Shown piece after piece: positions 31,923-39,244 of a stretch of 39,244 bases of DNA. The stretch spans positions 1-39,244 of the forward strand of contig CAJXPR010000022.1 in the NCBI GenBank assembly GCA_913058135.1, given 5' to 3'. The position numbers and the translations under genes are program-made. Under the pieces are notes generated by a model. The model did not search any database and was not told the DNA's origin. It was given only the letters and a program-made list of their open reading frames with translations. Numbering within the stretch: the first letter of the stretch is position 1; each line of letters begins with the position of its first letter. Source of the stretch: an uncultured Gammaproteobacteria bacterium. Its GTDB lineage: Bacteria > Pseudomonadota > Gammaproteobacteria > Pseudomonadales > Pseudohongiellaceae.

Positions 31923-32315
31923 TCAGTCCAGCAAAGCCTGCAGAGCAGCCGGCAAATAGGGCCTGCCCAGGGCATTGACCGCCGTGGTAATGATCCGCGC
32001 GCGCAACATCTGCTCACCGGAGTCGGCATGGACAATGCCCTGGTCAAACGCCAGCCGGATTCTCGAGTCCATTACCGGCGCCACCGTGACATCGAAGGCA
32101 TCTCCACTGCGCAGGGAGCGCAGAAAATCGATTTCCGCACGCACCACAACCACAATAATGCCGTCGGCCGTGAGCCGGGCAAAATCGAGACCACGGGATT
32201 TGAGAAATTCGTGTCGGGCGTGTTCGAGGTAATTCTGATAGACGGCGTTGTTGACCACACCCTGCATGTCGCATTCGTAATCGCGGACTGTCATGCGATG
32301 TTTGAACAGGGACAT
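31923..32315 (-). CDS. Acyl-CoA thioesterase, 4HBT/YbgC-like
   Basis: A 130-residue hotdog-fold thioesterase. The opening MTVRDYECDMQGVVNNAVYQNYLEHARHEFL includes the catalytic Asp16 in CDMQGVVNN, the 4-hydroxybenzoyl-CoA thioesterase/YbgC signature. VVVRAEIDFLRSLRSGD supplies the next strands. These enzymes hydrolyse short or aromatic acyl-CoA esters in the cytosol. The start at 32315 is chosen over an in-frame one at 32360 because the longer frame would run into the tRNA gene, which ends at 32349. The tRNA lies immediately upstream on the same strand, so the two may share a transcript. Confidence 0.87.
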   Translation of the reverse strand: MSLFKHRMTVRDYECDMQGVVNNAVYQNYLEHARHEFLKSRGLDFARLTADGIIVVVVRAEIDFLRSLRSGDAFDVTVAPVMDSRIRLAFDQGIVHADSGEQMLRARIITTAVNALGRPYLPAALQALLD

Positions 32316-32348
32316 AGGAGTTCCGCCAGAAATGCCACTCGGGAAAAG

Positions 32349-32426
<78 letters not shown>

Positions 32427-32596
32427 GTCTTCAGGAAGTGTGTAACCGAAGACATTTGGTCAACACTTTCAGGCCGCGCATACTAACAGTGAACAAATCG
32501 TTCGGCAACATTTTTTTAGCAAATCCACGCCACCAGCCCCAAGGATCAATTGAACACCCGGGGATTATAAGATAACTTACTGATTTACCCGCGATC

Positions 32597-34276
32597 ATGG
32601 CAGACAGTAAGATGGCAAGGGCTCACGAAACGGCAGCATGGCGTAAGCTCCAGGCTCATCAGGTTCAGTTATCCTCGTCGGACACCCGCATCACCGATCT
32701 GTTTTCGCGCGACCCGCACCGCTGTTCAGCACTCACCTTTGACTGCGGCCACATTCGGGCTGATTTTTCCAAGCACCTGGCAACGCCGGAAACACTGAGC
32801 CTGTTAACGGAACTTGCTGACGCCCAGTCGCTTCCCCAGGCCATCGCCGATCTGTTTAACGGGACGCTCGTCAACAACACCGAGCAGCGCCCTGCCCTGC
32901 ACATGGCCCTGCGAGGCCTGGACGTAGTGGCCAACCCCGGCATCAGGACAGCGGTCGACGCGGCGCTGGTACAAATGGAAACCCTGGTCAGTGCCGTGCA
33001 TACGGGTGCCTGGCAAGGCTATGCCGGCGAGGCTGTCCGCGATGTGGTCAACATTGGCATCGGCGGTTCCGATCTGGGTCCGGCCATGGCCACCCGGGCG
33101 TTGCGCGCCTACCATCAGGGCAGTGTTCGCTGCCACTTCGTCTCCAATGTCGACCCGGCGCATCTGCACAGCTGCCTGGAGATGCTGCGACCGGAAACCA
33201 CCCTGTTTGTGGTGGCCTCAAAGTCCTTTACCACGCTGGAAACCATGCAGAACGCTGAACAGGCACGCCGCTGGTTTATTGCCCGGGCCGACGACAGGGC
33301 ACTGGCGGAGACCCGGGTGCATCAGCATTTTGTAGCGGTCACCGCGAACAAAGAGGCGGCGCTGGCATTTGGCATCCGGGACAGTCAGATATTTCCGATG
33401 TGGGACTGGGTCGGTGGCCGCTTCTCTCTTTGGTCAGCCATCGGACTGCCGATCGCTTTTGCCGTTGGCATGCCAGCCTTCCGTCAACTGCTGGCCGGCG
33501 CGGCACTGGTGGACCAGCACTTTGCGAGCGCGCCACTGGCCGCCAATGTTCCGGTTCTTATGGGGCTGTTGACCATCTGGTATCGCAACTTCTGGAATGC
33601 CGGCAGCCACGCCGTACTGCCTTATGCCCAGGATCTGGAGCTGTTGCCCGGCTTTTTGCAGCAACTGGAAATGGAAAGTCTGGGCAAGTCGGTCTGTCGC
33701 GACGGTGAAACCACGGAACTTGCTACCGGCCCGGTCATCTGGGGCAGCGCCGGTACCAATGGCCAACACTCTTTTCATCAACTGCTGCATCAGGGCACGG
33801 ACATGATTCCGGCGGACTTTATCGCCGTCGCACGACCCACGGCACCCGACAACCTGGTGCAGCATCAGCACCTGCTGGCCAACTGTTTCAGCCAAAGCCG
33901 GGCCCTGATGACAGGAAAATCCCGACAGCAGGTGCTCGACGAATTACACGCCGAAGGGGTTGATATTGCCCGGGCGGAATCGCTGGCCGCGCACAAAGCC
34001 GTGCCCGGCAACCGACCCAGCACCACCCTGCTGCTGGACGAACTCAATGCATTCAACCTGGGCAGCCTGATTGCCCTGTACGAACATAAGGTTTTTGTGC
34101 AAAGTGTGCTCTGGAATATCAATGCATTTGACCAATGGGGTGTTGAAATCGGCAAACAATTGAGCAAGCCGGCATTTGCCGCGCTGACGGGTGATGACGC
34201 TGCAGCACAATCGCTGGACGCCTCCAGCCAGGCACTGATCCGCCACTGCCTGCATCAGGCCGGGAGTAAAGAATGA
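32597..34276 (+). CDS. pgi: Glucose-6-phosphate isomerase
   Basis: A 559-residue enzyme that interconverts glucose 6-phosphate and fructose 6-phosphate. Family blocks are NIGIGGSDLGP, VSNVDPAHL, ASKSFTTLET, the first Pgi signature in FPMWDWVGGRFSLWSAIGLP and the catalytic GTNGQHSFHQLLHQG. The C-terminal GSLIALYEHKVFVQSVLWNINAFDQWGVEIGK contains the second signature, here in two parts: LIALYEHKVFVQ and NINAFDQWGVE. Its length is normal. The stop overlaps the start of the RimB-RimK fusion gene as ATGA. With the PPi-type phosphofructokinase it covers upper glycolysis, and its substrate pool also feeds manC and galU products downstream. Confidence 0.97.
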   Translation: MADSKMARAHETAAWRKLQAHQVQLSSSDTRITDLFSRDPHRCSALTFDCGHIRADFSKHLATPETLSLLTELADAQSLPQAIADLFNGTLVNNTEQRPALHMALRGLDVVANPGIRTAVDAALVQMETLVSAVHTGAWQGYAGEAVRDVVNIGIGGSDLGPAMATRALRAYHQGSVRCHFVSNVDPAHLHSCLEMLRPETTLFVVASKSFTTLETMQNAEQARRWFIARADDRALAETRVHQHFVAVTANKEAALAFGIRDSQIFPMWDWVGGRFSLWSAIGLPIAFAVGMPAFRQLLAGAALVDQHFASAPLAANVPVLMGLLTIWYRNFWNAGSHAVLPYAQDLELLPGFLQQLEMESLGKSVCRDGETTELATGPVIWGSAGTNGQHSFHQLLHQGTDMIPADFIAVARPTAPDNLVQHQHLLANCFSQSRALMTGKSRQQVLDELHAEGVDIARAESLAAHKAVPGNRPSTTLLLDELNAFNLGSLIALYEHKVFVQSVLWNINAFDQWGVEIGKQLSKPAFAALTGDDAAAQSLDASSQALIRHCLHQAGSKE

Positions 34277-35730
34277 GCACACAGGACAACTACCCTGATA
34301 GCGGGGCACCAGGCGCCGACAGGATCATTGTGGGCAGCGAGGAATGGTGTGCCCTGCCTACCCTGGGCATTCCGGCGGTAAAGGTGCGTGTCGACTCAGG
34401 CGCCAAGACTTCCTCATTACATGCATTTAATATCCGGTCGTTTCTGCGCGCCGGCAGCTCATGGGTCAGCTTCGAAGTTCACCCCCTGCAGAACAACCGG
34501 CGGACCATCATTCGTTGCGAAGCCGAAGTCATCGACAAGCGCGTCATCAAAAGTTCCAGTGGTATCGGCGAAAAACGTTACGTGGTGCGCACCAGCCTGC
34601 AACATCGTGACCGGCAGTGGGACATTGAGCTGACGCTGACCAATCGCGACTCCATGGGTTATCGCATGCTGCTGGGCCGTGAAGCCATGAACGGGCGCGT
34701 TCTGGTAGACCCCGCCGCGAGCTTTCTGGGCGGCGACATCAAACACAAGCAGATCGAGGCCCTGTACAAGGAACACACCCGGGAAACCTCGGGTCTGAGT
34801 ATAGGCCTGCTGGCCAGCAACCCCGAGCTGCCCAGCAACCAGCGCATCATGGAGGCTGGTGAAGAGCGTGGCCACCGCATCCGTTTTTATGACGTACGCC
34901 AGTGCTACATCAAGCTGGATGCTGAACACCCGGAAATTCACTATCGCGGCGGCCGTCTGCTCAATGGCCTGGATGCTGTCATTCCCCGTATCAGGCCGGA
35001 TCTCACATTTTATGGCTGTGCTCTGGTGCGGCAGTTCGAGAACCTGGGGATCTATTCATTGAACAGCGCTGCGGCTATCAGCCATTCGCGCGACAAGCTC
35101 TACTCGTTGCAGCACCTGTTGCAGCAGGGGCTGCCGATTCCTACTACCGGCTTTGCCGACAGCCCTCTGGATTCGGATGATCTGATTGACATGGTCAATG
35201 GTGCGCCGCTGGTCGTCAAACTCCTTGAAGGTCCGCAGCGGCGCGGCGTGGTGCTGGCAGAATCCAAAACCGCTGCGGAAAGCCTGATTAACGCTTTCAA
35301 ATCGCTGCAGGCCAATTTGCTGGTGCAGGAGTATGTCAAAGAGGCCGAGGGCAAATCCCTGCGCCTGCTGGTGGTCGACAACAAGGTGGTTTGTGCCGTT
35401 GAGCGGCAGGCCCTGCCCGGGCAGTTCCGCAGCAACAAGCAGCATGGCACCAGTATCGTAGCGGCACGCATCAGCAGCGAGGAACGGCGCATTGCCATCA
35501 AGGCGGCCAAAAGCATGGGCCTGCGGGTAGCCGGCATTGATATTATCCGGGCCCGAAAAGGTCCGTTGCTACTGGAGGTGAGCAGTTCGCCATCACTGGA
35601 CGACATGGAAGATGTCTGCGGCAAAGACCTGGCCGGCGCCCTGATCAGCGCCATCGAAAAACAGCTGGGCTGGAAGCGCCGGCTGGCCACTCCCATCGGC
35701 AATGGCGATACGTCATCGAACCCGACTTAA
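34273..35730 (+). CDS. RimB-RimK fusion: protease plus ATP-grasp ligase
   Basis: A 485-residue two-domain protein. Residues 17-160 form a retropepsin-like ATP-dependent zinc protease domain (RimB/DUF785), with the active-site motif VDSGAKTSSLHA, Asp41 catalytic, and LLGREAM near its end. Residues 175-470 form a RimK-type ATP-grasp ligase: IPRIRP, SRDKLYSLQHLLQQGLP, VVKLLEG, LVQEYVKEAEG, AGIDIIR. RimK adds glutamate to ribosomal protein S6 in E. coli, and RimB partners it in Pseudomonas. The metal-binding end of ATP-grasp, usually EVNSSP, is EVSSSP here: Ser437 replaces Asn. It overlaps pgi by four bases and the GNAT gene by one. The target is unknown. Confidence 0.88.
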   Translation: MSTQDNYPDSGAPGADRIIVGSEEWCALPTLGIPAVKVRVDSGAKTSSLHAFNIRSFLRAGSSWVSFEVHPLQNNRRTIIRCEAEVIDKRVIKSSSGIGEKRYVVRTSLQHRDRQWDIELTLTNRDSMGYRMLLGREAMNGRVLVDPAASFLGGDIKHKQIEALYKEHTRETSGLSIGLLASNPELPSNQRIMEAGEERGHRIRFYDVRQCYIKLDAEHPEIHYRGGRLLNGLDAVIPRIRPDLTFYGCALVRQFENLGIYSLNSAAAISHSRDKLYSLQHLLQQGLPIPTTGFADSPLDSDDLIDMVNGAPLVVKLLEGPQRRGVVLAESKTAAESLINAFKSLQANLLVQEYVKEAEGKSLRLLVVDNKVVCAVERQALPGQFRSNKQHGTSIVAARISSEERRIAIKAAKSMGLRVAGIDIIRARKGPLLLEVSSSPSLDDMEDVCGKDLAGALISAIEKQLGWKRRLATPIGNGDTSSNPT

Positions 35731-36218
35731 TGACTTCCGCCGGGCCCGCTCATGCCACGATCAGCTTCCGCAAGGCCCGCCCGCGGGATATGGACTGGGC
35801 ATACCAGATTTTCAAGACCGGCATGCAATCGTACATCACGCAAACCTGGGGCTGGGATGAACTTTTCCAGGAACACAGCTTTTTTGCCAACCTGCCGGCC
35901 TCCGGTTTTGTTATTGCCAGTATCGACGCGCCCGCCGGGTCACCCGCAGAAGCCGGTCAGGTCGACATTGGCGGGTACTGTCTGAAACCAAAAGCCGATC
36001 ACCTGTACCTTGAGATGTTGCTGATCGACCCGGCCTGGCAGCGGCGAGGATACGGTTCCGCCATCATGGCGGAGGTCATGCGCGAAGCGCACCGCCGCGA
36101 TATGGCTGTTCGCCTGAGCGTATTAAAAATCAATCCCGCCTACCGGTTCTATCAGCATCTGGGCTTTGTCATCGAGACCGAGGACGATATCCGTTACCGC
36201 ATGATCAGCACAGCCTGA
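35730..36218 (+). CDS. GNAT-family N-acetyltransferase
   Basis: A 162-residue acetyltransferase with the GNAT fold. The acetyl-CoA pyrophosphate loop is QRRGYGS, within LYLEMLLIDPAWQRRGYGSA, and the C-terminal half has RLSVLKINPAYRFYQHLGF, typical of the family. An N-terminal stretch (RPRDMDWAYQIFKTGMQSYI) covers the substrate side. The start codon shares one base with the stop of the RimB-RimK gene (TAATG), so it is coupled to it. Acceptor unknown; a ribosomal protein or amino-sugar substrate would both fit a RimI-type GNAT. Confidence 0.85.
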   Translation: MTSAGPAHATISFRKARPRDMDWAYQIFKTGMQSYITQTWGWDELFQEHSFFANLPASGFVIASIDAPAGSPAEAGQVDIGGYCLKPKADHLYLEMLLIDPAWQRRGYGSAIMAEVMREAHRRDMAVRLSVLKINPAYRFYQHLGFVIETEDDIRYRMISTA

Positions 36219-36239
36219 TCCGCTTTACGGATCAGGGCT
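36212..36239. terminator. Hairpin spanning two convergent stop codons
   Basis: AGCCTGATCCG (36212-36222) pairs with CGGATCAGGGCT (36228-36239), with one bulged G, across loop CTTTA. It covers the TGA of the GNAT gene and that of the convergent phosphomannomutase gene. There is no T-run, so it is a structured convergent end rather than a classic terminator. Confidence 0.5.
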
Positions 36240-37578
36240 GCATCAGCGCCAGCAGTTCGGCGGTTTTAGCCTTCATCAGTGCCCGGTCGCCGCGCGACTC
36301 CACGTTCAGCCTCACGACCGGTTCGGTGTTGGACATGCGCATGTTGAAACGCCACTCGGCAAAATTCATGCTCAATCCATCGGTATGATCAACGGTCTGC
36401 GCCAGCGGCGCATAGGCCTTTTCCACAGCAGCCAGCAGTGCCGCGGGATCCTCAACGGTGCGGTTGATTTCACCGCTGGCCGGGTATGCCGCCATGCGCT
36501 CGGCAACCAGTTGCGACAGGGATTTACCCTTGCGCGAGATCAGCTCACATACCAGCAGCCAGGGAATCATGCCACTGTCGCAATAGGCAAAATCGCGGAA
36601 ATAGTGGTGCGCACTCATTTCGCCGCCGTAGATGGCATCTTCCCGCCGCATACGCTCCTTGATGAAGGCATGGCCGGTTTTGCACTGCACGGCCCTGCCC
36701 CCGAACTGCTCACAGATCTCGATGGTGTTCCAGGTCAAACGCGGGTCATGAATAATGCTGGCCCCAGGCTCTCGCTCCAGAAAACTCTGCGCCAGCAGGC
36801 CGACAATATAATACCCCTCAACAAAGTCACCATTTTCATCAAAAAAGAAGCAGCGATCAAAATCGCCATCCCAGGCAATGCCCAGATCCGCCTTGTTAGC
36901 CTTGATTGCGGCGATGGTCGGGGCGCGGTTTTCTTCCAGCAGGGGGTTGGGTACGCCATTGGGGAAATGGCCATCCGGCTCGTGATGCACACGCACAAAC
37001 TCGAAAGGCAGCTCACAGGCCAGGGCATCGGCGATCGGGCCAGCGCCACCATTCCCGGCATTGATCACCAGCCGCAATGGTTCCAGTGCCTGAACGTCAA
37101 TGTAGGATAGCAGGTGTTCAATATAGGCTTCACGCGTGTCTTCCCGTCGCAGAGACCCGATTTCGGCCGGCACGGCAAACTCACCGGCTTCGGCCAGACG
37201 CCTGATATCGTGCAGGCCTGTATCGCCACTGATCGGACGCGAGCCTTCGCGCACCAGTTTCATACCGTTGTAGTCCATCGGATTGTGGCTGGCCGTGACC
37301 ACGATGCCGCCGGCCGTTTTCAGGTGCGACGTGGCAAAATAGATCTCCTCGGTGCCACACTGGCCGATGTCAATGACATCAACACCACCGTCCATCAAAC
37401 CGCGCGTCAACGCATCACACAGCTCACGGCTGCTCAGGCGGATGTCGTGGCCGACCACCACATCTTTGGGCTGCAGGTAATCGGCGTAGGCGCGGCCGAT
37501 ACGATAGGCGATTTCGGCATTGAGCTGATCGGGCACACGGCCGCGGATGTCGTAAGCTTTAAAACAGGTTATATCCAT
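36232..37578 (-). CDS. manB: Phosphomannomutase/phosphoglucomutase
   Basis: A 448-residue alpha-D-phosphohexomutase converting mannose 6-phosphate to mannose 1-phosphate (and probably the glucose pair). The active-site Ser is in [13 protein letters not shown]. The metal loop is [11 protein letters not shown], the sugar-specificity loop is [13 protein letters not shown] and the phosphate loop is [13 protein letters not shown]. The ATG at 37578 begins [13 protein letters not shown], the normal family start, with GGGG upstream; a longer frame has no support. It lies 20 bases downstream of galU on the same strand, in a manC-galU-manB unit. cpsG and algC are alternative names for the same activity. 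Confidence 0.93.
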   Translation of the reverse strand: MDITCFKAYDIRGRVPDQLNAEIAYRIGRAYADYLQPKDVVVGHDIRLSSRELCDALTRGLMDGGVDVIDIGQCGTEEIYFATSHLKTAGGIVVTASHNPMDYNGMKLVREGSRPISGDTGLHDIRRLAEAGEFAVPAEIGSLRREDTREAYIEHLLSYIDVQALEPLRLVINAGNGGAGPIADALACELPFEFVRVHHEPDGHFPNGVPNPLLEENRAPTIAAIKANKADLGIAWDGDFDRCFFFDENGDFVEGYYIVGLLAQSFLEREPGASIIHDPRLTWNTIEICEQFGGRAVQCKTGHAFIKERMRREDAIYGGEMSAHHYFRDFAYCDSGMIPWLLVCELISRKGKSLSQLVAERMAAYPASGEINRTVEDPAALLAAVEKAYAPLAQTVDHTDGLSMNFAEWRFNMRMSNTEPVVRLNVESRGDRALMKAKTAELLALMQP

Positions 37579-37598
37579 ATTGAACCCCGGCCAGCGTT

Positions 37599-38429
37599 TC
37601 AGCGGCGTTTGTAAATATGCTGATAGTTGTAGTTGGTCGCTTCCACGAAGCCCTCGACACTGCCGCAATCGAAGCGCCTGCCCTTGAACCGGTAACCCAG
37701 TACCTTGCCCTGCTGAGCCTGTGTCATCAGGGCATCAGTGATCTGCAACTCGCCGTTGCGACCCGGGGGTGTAGTGCGCAGGATGTCAAAAATATCCGGC
37801 GTCAGAATATAGCGTCCGATAATGGCCAGATTCGAAGGTGCATCAGCCGGATCGGGTTTTTCCACCATCTGGTTAATACGGAAGACACCAGGCTCGATCT
37901 CGTCACCGTCAATCACACCATACTTGAATGTTTCTTCGCGCGGCACCTCTTCAATGGCCACGACGCTGCACTGATATTTTTCGTACAACGCCACCATCTG
38001 CGACAGCACACCATCACCGTCAGTGACACAATAGTCATCGGCCAGCACCACACCAAAAGGCTCGTTACCAATCAGGGTTTCGCCCGTCAGAATCGCATGG
38101 CCCAGACCTTTCATCTCCACCTGGCGGGTATAGGAGAACGTACACTCACTCATGATGTGACGCACTTCCTTCAAGGCGTTTTCTTTTGATGTGCCGGCAA
38201 TCTGGGTTTCAAGTTCAAAACTGATGTCAAAATGGTCTTCAATGGCCCGCTTGCCACGCCCGGTAACAATCGCGATGCCCGCCATGCCTGCCGCCAGCGC
38301 CTCTTCCACGCCGTACTGGATCAGCGGCTTGTTAACCAACGGCAACATCTCCTTGGGCATTGCCTTGGTGACGGGCAAAAAACGGGTACCATAGCCGGCC
38401 GCCGGAAACAGACATTTTTTAATCTTCAT
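37599..38429 (-). CDS. galU: UTP-glucose-1-phosphate uridylyltransferase
   Basis: A 276-residue nucleotidyltransferase that makes UDP-glucose from UTP and glucose 1-phosphate. The opening [19 protein letters not shown] holds the nucleotide site, followed by [19 protein letters not shown]. Further blocks are [20 protein letters not shown] and [13 protein letters not shown], ending [19 protein letters not shown] precedes the ATG. It lies 15 bases after manC and 20 before manB, so it is the middle gene of a sugar-nucleotide operon. UDP-glucose serves exopolysaccharide, lipopolysaccharide and trehalose pathways. Confidence 0.97.
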   Translation of the reverse strand: MKIKKCLFPAAGYGTRFLPVTKAMPKEMLPLVNKPLIQYGVEEALAAGMAGIAIVTGRGKRAIEDHFDISFELETQIAGTSKENALKEVRHIMSECTFSYTRQVEMKGLGHAILTGETLIGNEPFGVVLADDYCVTDGDGVLSQMVALYEKYQCSVVAIEEVPREETFKYGVIDGDEIEPGVFRINQMVEKPDPADAPSNLAIIGRYILTPDIFDILRTTPPGRNGELQITDALMTQAQQGKVLGYRFKGRRFDCGSVEGFVEATNYNYQHIYKRR

Positions 38430-38444
38430 TTGACATACTCCTTT

Positions 38445-39195
38445 TCATTTGTCGGCCGGTACTCGACCGTACACATCCTCAAATCTGACAATATCGTCTT
38501 CACCCAGATAATCGCCGGTCTGAACCTCGATCAGTTCAATCCATTCATCACTGTTATTCTGCAGGCGGTGTTTGCAACCCAATGGCAGAAATGTCGACTG
38601 GTTGGCCGTCAGCGTGAAAACCCGCTCATCACAGGTTACCGTTGCCTCGCCGCTGATCACCACCCAGTGCTCTGCCCTGTGATGGTGCATCTGCAATGAC
38701 AGCGCTGCACCAGGACGGACCCTGATATGCTTGACCTGAAAACCCGGCCCATGTGCCAGGCTTTCATAGGACCCCCAGGGCCGATACACCAGGGTATGGT
38801 TGACGGCTTCAGAACGTTTCTGCTGCTCCAGCCACTGCACGACCTGCTTGACGTTCTGCACCTGGTCCTTGTTGGCTACCAGGACGGCATCTGCCGTTTC
38901 CACGATAACTGCATTTTCGATGCCAACCGCAGCCACCAGCCGGGACTCCGAGCGGACATAACTGTTGCTGACGTCCACACAGTGAACATCGCCGATCACC
39001 ACATTATTGTCGCGCGTGCGATGCTCACTGACGTCCCAAAGCGCGCTCCAGGCTCCCATGTCGCTCCAGGCAGCGGCCATGGGAATCACCACCGCGTCGG
39101 CGGTTTTTTCCATCACAGCGTAGTCGATCGAATCGGAGGGGCAGGTGGCGAATATCTCCGCCGACACCCTGACAAAATCGCCGTCCTGCTGAGGC
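38445..39195 (-). CDS. manC: Mannose-1-P guanylyltransferase/M6P isomerase, partial
   Basis: The 3' half of manC (AlgA type): about 249 residues of a protein usually near 480. The 5' half is lost at the adapter, so the GDP-binding N-terminus is missing. What remains is the end of the transferase domain (SIDYAVMEKTADAVVIPMAA, WSDMGAWSALWDV) and the beta-helix-like linker. The complete cupin isomerase domain follows: RPWGSYESL, VRPGAALSLQMHHHRAEHW, VISGEATV, then IPLG-type LPLGCKHRLQN. It makes GDP-mannose and interconverts fructose and mannose 6-phosphates. The frame continues into the adapter but those codons are artefact. Confidence 0.93.
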
Positions 39196-39244
39196 CTGTC
39201 TCTTATACACATCTGACGCTGCCGACGATCTACTCTGTGTAGAT
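39196..39244. other. Nextera sequencing adapter (artefact)
   Basis: From 39196 the sequence is the reverse complement of the Tn5 mosaic end (CTGTCTCTTATACACATCT), then GACGCTGCCGACGA, then TCTACTCT, which is the reverse complement of the i5 index AGAGTAGA, then GTGTAGAT, the start of the reverse-complemented P5 sequence. It is library-derived, and matches the adapter at the other end. Confidence 0.98.

Noticed and set aside
39025-39242. Open frames at the right end beginning MYKRQ or MCIRDR, or ending SYTHLTLPT.
   Set aside because: These residues are translated adapter sequence, not genomic. Only the manC frame up to 39195 is real.

Overview
The window is one metagenome-style contig from a Gram-negative, aerobic bacterium, most likely a gammaproteobacterium. 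The pointers are Mpl-type murein recycling, a TIGR02444-family protein, a CobB sirtuin very close to the E. coli form, NudL, and a tesA/ybbAP divergent pair with the E. coli gene order. The species cannot be named from sequence alone. Both ends are Illumina Nextera adapter (1-39 and 39196-39244), so the biological sequence is 40-39195 and the first and last genes are cut by the library, not by evolution.

Region by region. 40-2200 (minus): a truncated membrane-anchored Pro-rich protein, an exported peroxiredoxin and an exported TPR-like protein whose stop codon lies inside a 16-bp tandem repeat. 2350-5223 (plus): a PlcP/LpxH-like metallophosphoesterase behind a possible Pho-box array, then an aldehyde dehydrogenase overlapping a glyoxalase-fold protein. 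5549-6961 (minus): a SlyD-like prolyl isomerase and a short-chain dehydrogenase. 7169-9956 (plus): a TonB-dependent receptor and a NudL-like Nudix hydrolase. 10003-12902 (minus): a secreted trypsin-like protease, then a tight peroxiredoxin / dienelactone hydrolase / diguanylate cyclase cluster whose cyclase carries an N-terminal four-cysteine motif. 12922-13297: two convergent, tiny single-pass membrane proteins. 13495-13983: a lone CheW with a plausible flagellar sigma-28 promoter.

14022-17271 holds a LON-domain protein, mpl, a TIGR02444 protein and ubiX. 17468-20119 holds a PPi-type phosphofructokinase, pdxH and an exported MORN-repeat protein. 20137-24420 holds the ybbA-ybbP ABC exporter pair divergent from the esterase tesA, with a perfect 14-bp inverted repeat between them. 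24404-27729 (minus) is a chain of overlapping genes: bcp, a YbfF-like esterase, pdxJ and an MFS transporter. 27864-31642 has cobB and a large TonB-dependent receptor, converging on a textbook bidirectional terminator. 31923-32426 (minus) has a 4HBT thioesterase and tRNA-Thr(UGU). 32597-36218 (plus) is pgi, a RimB-RimK fusion (retropepsin-like protease plus ATP-grasp ligase) and a GNAT acetyltransferase, all overlapping. 36232-39195 (minus) is manC (partial)-galU-manB, supplying GDP-mannose and UDP-glucose precursors.

Most of the window is conserved housekeeping sequence. No prophage, insertion sequence, CRISPR array or recognisable defence island was seen. The items most worth following up are the RimB-RimK-GNAT overlap cluster (with an Asn-to-Ser change at a usual metal ligand), the Cys4 diguanylate cyclase coupled to a peroxiredoxin and a hydrolase, the candidate Pho-regulated PlcP-like gene, and the ybbAP-MORN / tesA neighbourhood with its intergenic inverted repeat.
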